From the NCBI GenBank assembly GCA_027972325.1, contig JAPMOS010000013.1, positions 454,501 to 518,500 of the forward strand: DNA of 64,000 nucleotides, read 5' to 3'. This DNA comes from Paratrimastix pyriformis (lineage: Eukaryota > Preaxostyla > Paratrimastigidae). The notes under the pieces are model-generated. The model ran no database searches. It worked only from the letters and a program-made list of their open reading frames with translations, and was not told the DNA's origin. This document shows positions 1 through 10,600 of this stretch, piece by piece. Numbering within the stretch: the first letter of the stretch is position 1; the number at the start of each line of letters is the position of its first letter. A program made the translations under genes and the position numbers.

Positions 1-523
1 TCACCACCCTCCCTGGGAATTATAGATCCTCGCGGGGCTGAGCGAGCTGGAGGGCCTCCCCTCGAGCGACACCCAGGAGCAGGGGTGATGATCTCAAGAG
101 CCACACCCCAACTTCCCGACTTGAGCCCACAGCAGCACAACGCCCCCCCGCCCGGTGGCGGAAGGCCCGCTGAGTACAAGCGATCTCGATCTTACGGGCG
201 CCGAACTCAGACAGGAGAGGCAGGCAACCGCGCGCGCGCAACAACGACACCACGCGAGAGCCCACCGAAAAGAGAGGGGGATGCCGTTGCGCAGATGCGG
301 GCGACCGAAAGGTCCACAAAGGGAACCCGTGGGCAACGAACGGGGGCAGGGGCGAATGACAGTCGGGCAGCAAAAAGAGAGGGAAGAGGATGATTATTAA
401 GGGGAACAGGAAGCGGAGCCTGCACAGAAAGAAGGGAGAGCGGGGGGGAGGGAGAGGAAGATGAGGAGCACGGGATGAAAAGGCCCGCGCCTTCGGGTGG
501 GGAGACCCCGCGGGGCGGGCCCC
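1..523. other. No gene recognised (3' flank of AP-1 mu)
   Basis: This stretch lies downstream of the AP-1 mu stop codon. It is GC-rich in the first half and purine-rich from about 370 to 475. The open frames on both strands are short, overlapping and arginine/proline-rich, as expected by chance at this base composition. No domain or splice pattern could be supported. The 3' end of a gene lying left of the window cannot be excluded. Confidence 0.5.
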
Positions 524-2648
524 TCAGCGGTGCCTGGAGGACGAGCCGACGCCCTGGGCCATGGCCCCGACGCCCCGCGACTGGGGGGCGGGCGTGCCGC
601 TCATGCGCATGGAGCCGCTGGCGGTGCCCTCGGGGTCGGCCTGCCGAAGCTGGTAGTCGCCCGACTTGGTCAGGTACCGCACCTGCCCAGGGCCCGCGGA
701 TTGGGGAACGGCGACATGAGTGGGATGGGATGATGGACCATGGAGGAATGTGGCCGGAGGGCACCCGAGCGGGAGCAGACCCAGGGCAGGGACTGGTAGT
801 TGAGCTTCTCCTCGAGGACCTTCAGGTAGCGCACCTGGATGCCCGACAGGGTGAAGTAGGGGATCTCGAACTTGACCGTGATCGGGGGCCTCTTCATCCG
901 CTCCTCCTCTGTCCGCCCCATCCGCAGCCAACAACCCCCGGCCACAGATGCCCGACCGGTGCCCAGAAATGAGATTCAATAATCGAATGGCCACCGTGTG
1001 CCCCCAGGACGGCCGGGGGGTGGGTGGGTGGTGGGTGGGTGGTGGGTGGCCGGACCGTTTTGGACGGAGGGCAGGCCGAGCTGGGCCTTGAGGAGGTACT
1101 GCTTGCCGCCCTGGAGCTGCTTGATGGACCAGACCAGGGCATCCCGCTCGGGGGCGTACACGCAGCTGCCGATCGAACACTGCGCCCGCCCGCCCGCCCA
1201 GGCCCACCCGGCCCCAACCGTGCATATGGGTGTCAGATGGACATGCCCCTCGGCGAGGGGGGGGGGGGGGGGGGGGGGGCGGGGGATCCGAGAGGCGCGG
1301 ACCTCCGTGTCGGGGCTGTCGCAGTCTGGGGGCACGGGGATGATCACCTCGACATTGTTGGCCTGCGAGCGGGGCTTGAAGTGCGAGCTCAGCTTGACGT
1401 TGAACTCCACCCGGCTGCCGGCGTGCTTCTCGACGGTGTTCTCCACCCAGATGAGGGGCTTCAGCTGCGGAGGACCGTCACAGGGCAGAGGAAGCAATCA
1501 GCACCGGCTCACCCACCCCATCCCGCCCCATCCCGCCCCATCCCGCCCCATCCCGCCCCACCCCGCCCCGCGCCTCCCAGAGGGTCGGTCACGGTCACGG
1601 ACGGTGGCCTTGGAGACGCGATAGCTCATCAGCTCGAACTTGCCGTCGGGGGGCACGAAGGAGATCGTCCGGTCCGTGTCGAACTTGGCCAGCCGGACGC
1701 ACTGGTGGAACCGGACGTCCTCCAGGTCGACGGCCTTCTGGCGGGCCTGCTCCAGCTGGGGGTTGGGCCCGGCGCTCTCCATCTGCGGGCCCCAGCAGAA
1801 GATGATCGGTCAGCAAGACCACAACGAGCGCACGTCAACCCCGATCGATGCCCCCAAGGGTGGAGGAACGATGATGGTGCAAGAGACGGGCCTGCATGTG
1901 CTCGAAGACGAGCTTATCGTTCAGGCCCAACTTGAGATCGGGCATCCCAGAAAGCTCGCAGTTCATCACCAAGGAGCCCACAATTTCAGAGTACAGGGGT
2001 GTCCCGGTGGAAGAGACCAGAAGATTCACTTGTTCGATGACATCAAGGAAAACCTTTGTGATAGCGATGCGATTGGTTGATGAGCAAACAAAAAAAATAA
2101 TCAGAAGGTGACAACGACAAGTGGTTGCGCAAACTGACCTGGTTTTGCTTGTAGCGGATCCCTTCCTGCCTCCAAGAAATGATACCGGTGGGAGGGGCCT
2201 GGGGGCCGCGCTTTTGCTGGGAAGCAGGGCCAAGACGGTTGGAGCGGATCGTCGTTTGAAGAACCTGACTGTCGCATGACTGCGGGTAACCGAAATCCAT
2301 CATCTCGTCCATGAGTTCGTAGACGATAACGAAGTTATCGCGTATGCTCTCCTCCTCGAGTTTGTTGAAATAAGTCTGGAAGGTCTCCACGAGACGGTAA
2401 AGAAACATGAGAACCATCGCAGCATTGGCATTCCGAGTGGTGAAAGCGAGGAAATACAGGTTTGTGTGCTTGATGTAGGTGTAAGTGATGCCACCTTCGG
2501 TGAAGACGGGTTTCACTTGCGACTCCTCCTCCTCAACCACCCGTTCAACAAATTTGTCAGCAGCGGAGAGTGGGACGTCGCCGCGATAGTTCCGGCAGAG
2601 AATGACCTTCCCCTGAAGATCGAGAACAAAGATGGCAGAGACGCACAT
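524..2648 (-). CDS. AP1M1: AP-1 clathrin adaptor complex mu subunit
   Basis: Medium subunit of the AP-1 adaptor, which sorts clathrin cargo between trans-Golgi and endosomes. Seven exons join in phase: 2648-2139, 2053-1892, 1782-1603, 1464-1303, 1179-1056, 908-781 and 682-524, giving about 474 aa against roughly 423 in animals. The N-terminal longin-like part has 'CRNYRGDVPLSAAD' and 'ESIRDNFVIVYELMDEMM'. The C-terminal mu homology domain has 'FHQCVRLAKFDTDRTISF' and 'VKFEIPYFTLSGIQVRYLK'. The family normally ends just after 'GDYQLR'; here about 37 Ser/Gly/Pro-rich residues follow. The second intron appears to start with GC (GCCCGT). A 20-bp-plus G run lies in the intron at 1259-1279. The ATG at 2646-2648 matches the family start. 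The neighbouring ASCC1-like gene is divergent. Confidence 0.93.
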
Positions 2649-2829
2649 CGGTCTATCGGAAGAAATAGAAAATAAAATGAGGAAGAGGATTTTCGAAGTT
2701 TGGAGGGAGAATGAATTGTTGTGTCCCGGGAAGAGAGGGGAGGCAACACAACAAACCTCGGTTGATTCACCACGGTGAGAGCCGTCTTCGCCGGACCACA
2801 CTCCATTCCTGGAAGGCATCCATCAAAAA

Positions 2830-3505
2830 ATGGAGCCCGCCAAACAAACAGAATCTGGTGGGACTCTTGCGGACAAGAATCAAGAACCCCCGAAGAGAGA
2901 CCAGAAAAGGGGCTGGTCAGTTGACATTCTGCCGTTCGGAACATTTTTTCGTTTAGGTCCCGTAAAGACCGGCACGAAAAGAAGGTTTCGGAGAACAAAC
3001 GCTTTTCTGTACAGGAGCTGCCGGTTGTTGAAACTGGTTTTGCTTGCTGCTGCCGGGCGCCTGAGTGCGGCTGGTCAGCCACTCTCCCGGTGCCCGCCGG
3101 TGTGTCAATCTCGCAGCCTGTTGCGCAACTGGTGTGCTGTTACCACTACGTCTTCCCGTACCTTCTTCGGGCGCATTCCCGCCTGGAGCGTCTGATCAAG
3201 CTGCCTGAGGGCTCTTATGCTTCTCTCTTCGTTCCAAACACAAGGGCCCGCAAGAGGGCAACGTCTGGGATGACCTCCATTTCGGCAAAATCGGATCATT
3301 TGATCTCGATTTCAGAGCTGTCGCGTCACCAGCGCCTGCAGCTACAGCGCCTGCAGCTACAGCGCCTGCAGCTACAGCGCCTGCAGCTACAGCGCCTGCA
3401 GCTACAGCGCCTGCAGCTACAGCGCCTGCAGCTACAGCGCCTGCAGCTACAGCGCCTGGGGCCGCACCACCTGCGCCCGCGCCCCCAGCAGCACCCCAAC
3501 CTCTC

Positions 3506-3572
<67 letters not shown>

Positions 3573-5123
3573 CGCCTGTGCCTGCGCCTGCGCCTGCAGC
3601 AGCACCACCACCCCTCGCGCCTGCAGCCGCACCTCTCACACAAGAAGGGATTCTGATCGAGGGTGTCAGTTGCTCCCCCCAAGATCACCTATTGGTCACA
3701 GCAAATAGTCTTTTTGCCTTGGAACGTTGCCTTTCACAGCTCCAGCTTGCCCTCCTTCGAACTGTCTGTCTGCTGTCTGTCAAGCACGGGCATCACAAAC
3801 TATCTACCACCCCGCAGTTGCAGCCCTCCCACTTTTTGGCTCTGCGAGTTCCTCCAGGCTCCTTGCAAGATGCCATCGCCCGTGTTCAGGAGGCCCTCAC
3901 AATTACGGTCACGGAAGCTTCGCGTGCCGGCTATCACAAAGGGGTGGCAGCCCAATCGACAAAAGGCGACTCCGTCCCGTTTCGCGCCGTAGAGGCGGGC
4001 GATGATCTACTCGAAGCTCGACCATCGACTCCCATCACTGAGGTGCGCGACGAAGAAGAAGGTTCCGCTTTCTCCGGCGGGGATGTCAGCGGCGAACAAC
4101 CATCGCCCTCCGAAGCCGATGATGGGGAGCCGGCGGGCACCCGAGCTGATGGCGGAAAAGCCCCTGAAAGTCCTCTTGCACCATCTGTTCCCACGAAATG
4201 GCTCAGGCAGCCGGACGTTGTTGTGGTCCCTGGTCCGCGAAGACCACCTTCGCATTGTTCGCCCACTTTCTTTAGTTTCCGAAGTGGTGAAGACCGCTCG
4301 TGGCCACGAGGAATCAAAGCGCCGAGACACCGGGAATCAACGGGGTCAAGCTGCTCCCAAAGACGCCATTCGGGAGTGTTGGATCCAAACGAGCACCCTC
4401 CACCTCACGATGGCCGTCTGCACCCTCTACAGTGCCCCCCGCGTGCAGAAAGCAATAGCCCTCCTCCGTGACGTCAAGAGCCGTGTCTTGGATGTTTACT
4501 ACCGGAGCGCCACTACGTCCGGCGGAATTGCCACTACGCCCATGACGCCCGGGGAGACTGTCATATCTAGTCCAGATTCAAATCCCGCGTGTCCAGTCAC
4601 ATCCGCAACATCAACAACTTCGATAACCAGTGCGCAAGCTGGTCCACCACAGCTGATTCTCCGAGGACTTGACACTTTTGGTGGTGGCCGCGTGACTTTT
4701 GTGAAACCTGCCCCTGGTGATGAGGTTGTTCGACTCTGCCAGTGCGCTGGTCTGTGAGGGAGCTCAGCGTTTGGCTGGTATAGCCTTTTGCAGATGCCGT
4801 GGGTCGAGCTTTTGGTGAGGCCGGACTTACGGATCCACACAATCTCAAGGAAAAGTGGGTGCCTCACCTGACCATCATGAAGGTGCGGCGTCCTCCGCCT
4901 TCTCGTGGCCGGAGGAAAGGACGTCGGAACCCAGGTGCCCCTCGGTCTGCTCGTTTCATGGATCTGACACTAAAGACAATGAAGGATCGACCCATCTTTC
5001 CTCCTGCCCTACATCGACACGGATTTCGGCCAAGTCACCTTCTCCGACGTCGAGTTGTGTTCAATGAAGGGCACCAAAGTGGCTGGCTTCTATCCCGTTC
5101 TCGACCGGGTCCCGTTTTGTTGA
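2830..5123 (+). CDS. ASCC1: ASCC1-like protein: KH domain plus 2H (AKAP7/2'-5' ligase-like) phosphoesterase domain
   Basis: ASCC1 is a subunit of the activating signal cointegrator complex (transcription, alkylation repair). The KH half is seen as 'LLRAHSRLERLIKL' and 'SLFVPNTRARKRAT' near 3150-3250 and resumes as 'EGILIEGVSCSPQDHL' near 3645. The 2H half has 'SHFLALRVPPGSLQDAIA' (3830), 'STLHLTMAVCTLYS' (4390), 'LRGLDTFGGGRVTFVKP' (4660), 'WVPHLTIMKV' (4857) and a typical tail 'LCSMKGTKVAGFYPVLD' ending at the TGA at 5121-5123. Both HxT-type motifs are present. Introns at 3764-3817 and 4750-4793 keep phase; others are approximate. A tandem repeat coding for Pro/Ala/Thr and then Pro-Val splits the KH domain between beta strands. 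The start is uncertain: the ATG at 2830 is a candidate, but conserved sequence begins only near 3090. Confidence 0.75.
3331..3598 (+). repeat. In-frame coding minisatellites inside the ASCC1-like KH domain
   Basis: Eight perfect copies of the 15-bp unit agcgcctgcagctac fill 3331-3450 and code for Ala/Pro/Thr pentapeptides. After a 58-bp spacer, about 15 hexamers of cctgtg/cctgcg (3509-3598) code for Pro-Val/Pro-Ala. The frame that stays open is the one that continues into the conserved KH and 2H sequence, so both arrays are probably translated. Confidence 0.85.
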
Positions 5124-5202
5124 ATCAGAGATTGCTCTCCGCCTGCGCATTTTGTGGCAAGAACCCCGAAACTTTCCTCTGAGCGGCCGTTCTTGGGTTG
5201 GC

Positions 5203-5805
5203 ATGGCTTACACTTTCCACAGTGGCACCACTGCTGTCGATCGCAATAGTATATGGTGTGAAGTCGTAAAAAAACTGAGCGTGGAAAAGATGCACGAAGA
5301 ATTTGCCGTTAATCCGAGAACGCGTCTGCCAATAATTTTTTTTGATTGTGTTCCCGACCAACGAACCACAACGGTCACTTAGTGCAACCTTCCATCGTCA
5401 CGGAGAAGCCGAATCATGTCAATCCTCGCAACTTGGTTGTTCCCAATCCCGAGGCAACTGCACAGGCGGAGGCCCTTCTTGGTGTGTTGCGTTTGCCCCC
5501 ACTGTCAAACACATTCCTTTGTAGCAACAGCGACACGATCGAAGGCCGCACCGCAATGTCCTCTGGTCCCACTGACCTCTTCTCAAGAATATGGCATGTT
5601 TGCCCGTCCCCTGGTCTGCGCTTCATTTTCAATTGTCGGATGTTCATCTCACCTCCGGCAGCACGAGATGGACCGCCGTTTTGCACACCCACTCGTCTCG
5701 AGTCCGGAATCACGCTACTTTGATGTGGTTGCCCGGCATCTCCAACCTGGCGAACACCTTTTTAACGGTGGGGACAAGGGAGCCTCCACCAAGAAGAAGT
5801 CCTGA
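5203..5805 (+). CDS. CFAP144: Cilia- and flagella-associated protein 144 (FAM183-like)
   Basis: Small axonemal (microtubule inner) protein family. Four exons, 5203-5323, 5383-5481, 5525-5613 and 5662-5805, join with perfect phase to give 150 aa, close to the family's usual 130-150. Diagnostic stretches are 'KMHEEFAVNPRT' (family: E-x-x-x-NP), 'VTEKPNHVNP' (family 'TGKPHTWHDNP') and 'TSSQEYGMFARPL' (family 'ESQEIGW'). The protein ends in Lys-Lys-Lys-Ser. Introns are 43-59 nt; two donors are GTCTGC and one GTGTGT. The start ATG at 5203 follows the ASCC1-like stop by 79 bp. If correct, the organism builds a motile flagellum. The assignment rests on short conserved motifs, so a related small protein is possible. 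Confidence 0.7.
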
Positions 5806-5897
5806 CCGGTTGTCCGAGGAGGGTGTGTGCCCGTGAATGTGGTTCTATAGTGGTGTGTGTCTGCGTCTGCGTTTTGTCCGCTTTTCTCTTTTGTGGT

Positions 5898-5965
5898 GCG
5901 GCCTGTGTCCGCTGTGTGCGGCCTGTGTCCGCTGTGTGCGGCCTGTGTCCGCTGTGTGCGGCCTG
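5898..5965. repeat. 20-bp tandem repeat between convergent genes
   Basis: Three copies plus a partial of gcggcctgtgtccgctgtgt. It lies between the CFAP144 and nitroreductase 3' ends, outside any supported exon. Confidence 0.85.
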
Positions 5966-6061
5966 ACGGTCTGACGCCAAGAGCTGGGTCCGAAGTGTCT
6001 TCTCGCCGCCACGAGAGGAGTCGCAGAGAGCCATCTCTTCGCGTCCGAGTTGGGCTGCTGC

Positions 6062-6851
6062 TTAGAACTGGTCCGCAAAGACCACCTTATTGAAGTTCCG
6101 GGGCTGCCGCTTCTGCTGGACGTCGTGCTCGGCGTCCGCATAGCCCAGCACGAAGGCGCACGTGTACTTCTGCTGCTTCTCGGCGATCTTCTCCTTTGCG
6201 TCGTGGGAGGCATCCAGAGGCCCCCGCAGCTGTCCGGGTCGTCGAGGAGAAGCCGGGGCATGATACAATGCCACATCGAGGCAAGCATGGTTGGCAGACC
6301 TTGTTGAGCTCCTCCATAATCTCGGGGGCGGCCGTGGCCGCGAGCCCGATGGGGCAGGTAGACAGCCCTCGGCGCTCGGCGGCCAGGAAGAAATTCTCCA
6401 TGGAGAGGCCACAGTCCATATTTTCGAGGCCAGGCAGTCCACCACAAGCAGTCACGAAGATCACCACAGGAGCCTGGGGAAATGAATTGAGGTCGAAGGC
6501 ACGATCTCGTGAGACCTGGTAGAAAATCGGGTCCACTTCGTTGTATGGAACGCCGCAGCTTTCAGCAAGCTTGCGGAAGTCAGTATGAAACGTGGCGATG
6601 CAGCGCTCCCGGGCCAGGGGAATAACCCGCTGGACAAGGGCGTTCTCGTGGCGATAAACATAATAGCGCCATGGCTGCTTGTTGTGGCCGGAAGGGGCCA
6701 AACACGCAGCTCGGACGCACTCGGCGATATCTTCCTTTGAAGGAACGCGATTCTGGAAAACGCGCACACTCCGGCGGCCAAAGGCAGCATCAATCGGAGG
6801 GCAAGGGGAGGCAACGGGAGCCGCGGTTTCTGAGGGAGCCGGGGAAGCCAT
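6062..6851 (-). CDS. Nitroreductase family protein (FMN-dependent)
   Basis: Flavin-dependent reductase of nitro and quinone-type compounds, typically using NAD(P)H. Two exons, 6851-6300 and 6229-6062, join in phase to give 239 aa. N-terminal 'RRSVRVFQNRVPSKEDI' and 'ACLAPSGHNKQPWRYYV' are the FMN-phosphate binding signature. 'DCGLSMENFFLAAERRGL' and 'CPIGLAA' are the second FMN/dimer contact region. The C-terminus carries 'FVLGYADAEHD' and the usual basic tail. The intron has a GTCTGC donor. Such enzymes are common in anaerobic protists and often bacterial in origin, but codon use here matches the neighbours and the gene has a spliceosomal intron. The start codon lies 21 bp from the start of the armadillo gene on the other strand. 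Confidence 0.92.
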
Positions 6852-6872
6852 AGTGGAATCTGCTCTCCGAAA

Positions 6873-7645
6873 ATGAAGAAAGTTGGAAAATCGAATCAGC
6901 GGCGGACCGAACCAGAGGAGCGTGCGCTATTTTTCACATTTCATTTATTTCTCCTGGCGACCGGTGGACCGACTGCTTCATTCAAGTATGTTGTGGGGCC
7001 ATCAGAATTCGACAAGCTCAACAATGCGTTTAAATATATGGCGGATCCGTCCGACGAAGTGAAACTCATCGCCACCCGAGAGCTGGTTAACTGGGTCCGA
7101 CTCTCTTCACAAGAGGCACGGCTCAAGCTGGTCCGTTCGCGTGTACCTTCTTGTTCTTAGTTTCTTTCTTAGATCAATCTGGGCCTGCTCGAAAATCTTG
7201 TCAAGTGCATCCATGCCGGTCTGTGATCGTTGCTGGCGGTCTCCTCCTGATCAGACTTTCCTTAGCCGACACAAACCAAACAGGGATGGCCTGCGAGGCT
7301 ATCGGACAGCTTTGCGACCATATCTCCACGCTGGCTTCGCCTCTGTGCGACTATCACCCCACCCCGAGGCTCCTTGAGCTCCTCAAGGACGCCCACGACG
7401 AGGCTCTGCTGCTCTCAGCCACCAAGGCCCTAACGAGCATTGCAGCTGCTCTGCTCGAAGAGCAGGCAAAGATCATCCGCACCCCCGGGGCCCTATCCCT
7501 CATCATCCGGAGGATGCAGGCCCCAGTCTGCCCCCCCCCCCCCCCCCCCCCCCCCGCACGCACGTACGCACGCACGCACGCACGCACACCGTTCCGATCA
7601 CCCTCCTTGCACATCATGCGAATTTCCGACCTCGATGTGAGCGAT

Positions 7646-7677
<32 letters not shown>

Positions 7678-10600
7678 CCCCGCATGTCTTGACACGACCT
7701 GTCCCACCGGGCTTGGCCTGGCGGGCGCAGGGCCTGGGTGTGCAGGTCGAGTCGACCTACTTGCTGGCCAACCTGGTGACCCACCCCACCCTCCGGGAAC
7801 ATGTCCTCCAGGAGGCCGTCCGCCTGGATGCCGTCCCGGCCGCTGTCCGCCTGCGCTGGGCCCTGCCTTACCGCCCCGCCCCGCCCCGCCCCGCCCCGCC
7901 CCGCCCCGCCCCGCCCCGCCCCGCCCCGCCCCGCCCCGCCCCCGCCCCGCCCCGCACACACACGCAGACGCACACGCAGACGCCCACGCCCACGCCCACG
8001 CCCACGCCCTCTCTTTGGGCTGGGCTGGCGATCGGCTCGCGCTTATGGGTGGCTGCGATGGGCTCTGCTGGGTGGGCAGTGCGAGCTTCTGGTGTGCGGG
8101 GCCCCGTCGGCCCAGGGGTGTGCCTGCTCGTTGATCGCCAACATGGCCTCTGCGGGCACGGCCGCCCTGGGGGCCCTGGGGCACCCGGTCCTCCTGAAGC
8201 GCCTCCTGGGCGTCCTCTCTGGCCCCCAGATGGTCCCCCAGGTCCGCCCATGGCCACGCCACCGTGGGGTGGGGAGAGACGGACTAGCGCATTGTTCAGG
8301 GCGGATGCCTCGCCCCGTCGGGGACCCGTGTCTCGACCACGGCCAGGTTTTGCACGAGTGCCTCCGAGTGGTGACGGTCCTGTCGGCCTACCCGGCCCTG
8401 CGGGAGCAACTCCACCAGCTGGCCATCGCCAACATGCTCTTCGCCCTCCTCAGGCCCCCGGCTCCCGCCCGCCCCGCCTCGGATGGCTCCGGCCCCGGTC
8501 CGCCGCCCCGCCCGGAGATCCCCTGCCCCCCTGCCCCTGCGCCCGGGACCTCATGCCTGAGGCCCTTCCCCATATTGCTGCGCTGCCCAATCGACCTTGT
8601 AGCCTCACCGCCGCCGCCGCCGCCGCTTTCGCCCGAGCCGATCCTGTGCTGCATGACCAACCTGGCCTGCTCGGAGGCCTTCGCGGCGGCCATCGCCGAC
8701 CCGACCCGGCTGGCCCTGCTGGCGGTGCTCCTCCAGCACCCGCACCCCTCGACTGCCCTCACGGCCGGCAAGGTCTCCCCCACTCCGCCGTCATGCCCCT
8801 TCTGATCAACCCTCGCCGTTGCTGCTGCTGCTCTGTTCCCAGGTGCTGGCCAACATGGCGCAGCACGACTCCGTCCGGGGCGCCCTGTGCGCGTGCGGGG
8901 ACGTCTGGTACGGGCTGGTCTCGGTGCTGACCCTGCCCCCCGCCACCATGGAGGTCCTCCAAGCCAGCGGGCCCACCATCACCTCGGCCCTGGCCGCCCT
9001 GCAGCTCAACAGCGGCCCCGCCATGTCGCCGCCCCTGGCGGCCGCCGGTCCGGGGGCCCAATCGCCCTTTGCGGACGAGGACATGCTGGCCGTGGTCGGG
9101 ATCGTCCTGGGCCAGATGGCCCTCGGTCCGCCCGTCTCGGCGGCCCTCATGGCCAAGGTCCGCCCCATCTGTGCGCCTGACACGCCCCTGGGCGACAGCT
9201 CCCGAAAATCGGCCTCACCCCGTCTGTCGATGCCGTAGGTGACGGAGATGCGGTTGCTGGAACGCCTCGCGGTGCTGCTCCTCATCACGACGGGTTCCCT
9301 GGCTGCGCCTCCGGGTCTGCGGCCGGGGGGGGGGGGGGGGGGGGGGGGGGGGTGGGGGATGGCAACTCGTTCTCACTGCCGCCGACCGCCGTGGGCGTGC
9401 TGTTGCGCTGTGCAGCTTCGAGCCGAAGCGGCTCGGCGGCGCCGCCTCCGCACCCCTACTTGACGCACCGCTTCTCCCTCAACACCGAGCGAAGCCTCGT
9501 GTTCGCCATCGCCAATCTCGCTGCCTGTTCCGTCCAAAACCAGGTCCGCACGAGGCGGGCAGCAGGGCCTTCAGACAGAAAAAATACGTAAACAAAGGGA
9601 GGATTGGCGAGCCGGCAACAGCGAGGCAAACTGCCGGCTCGCCGAATTCGGGCGATCGCATACTTCGACTCGGAAGATCCGAAAAGGACTCCCGAAACAG
9701 TCTTGGTGACGCCAACTGCGAATTCAGTTGGTTTTCCAGTTGAGACCGCACTTGACGCACCGATGAAAGATCGTGGCAGGCTCATCTGCCGAACGGGTTT
9801 GAATTTCGTAGAAGAAGGAGGTCTTGTGCCTGCAACGGGGGCATGGAACTATTGGTGGACAATCAAACCAGTGCCAAGAAGAAAAGCACAGACCGAGATC
9901 GGTGGTGACACACTTGCTGGGATCAACATCGCCCAAAACATCATCAACCCGTTTCTTTTGTAATGGGAGGGAACTCGTCAGCTTGCCTAGAATCGATCAG
10001 ACCCACACGTCGTAAATAAAAGTATGAGACAGACCAGTGATTGGGAAAACGTAAGGGCATGTCGGGCAAAAGAAACGAATCGTTGCGCCTGTGCCCGCAT
10101 CGAGCATCAGCATTTGCGCGCAGTTGGGACAGAACCGAGACATTCGGTTCCTGGAGAAAAAGAAAGCCTTCCAATCCCTGCCGACCCAACAACATGCCGG
10201 AATTCCTTCTCCCTCCCTCGTTCGGGGAACTATCAGACCCATCGTCCGTCCTCCTCTGATTATTTTGCAGGAGAGGCTCATCCAACTCGGGTGTATGCGG
10301 GCCTTGCTGCGAATATTCTCTGCCTACCCCGATTGGGGATGTTTCCCCGGGTGGAATTCTCCTGCCCCTCGCCCTGGCGCCCCTCCTCCTCGTCCGTACT
10401 GCCATTGTCGATCCTTTTTTCCTGTTGTTCGCCCAACCCCCGCTCATATATGCTGTCGGTGTCCCAGAGGAGCCACCCCTCGATTTGAACCAACTGAGCC
10501 CCACTCAACAACAACATATGGCCCTGGTTCGACAGGCGCTCATTGCATTGGCCTTCCTTGCTCGCCATCTGGCTGCCGCTCGCGAGGTCTGCCTCGCGGT

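Noticed and set aside
3447-3632. Minus-strand Gln-Ala or Gly-Thr repeat proteins over the ASCC1 array
   Set aside because: They are antisense readings of the coding minisatellite; the plus frame continues into conserved KH/2H sequence.
6062-6851. Recent bacterial transfer of the nitroreductase
   Set aside because: The family is often transferred, but this copy has a spliceosomal intron and base composition like its neighbours; no evidence for a recent event.
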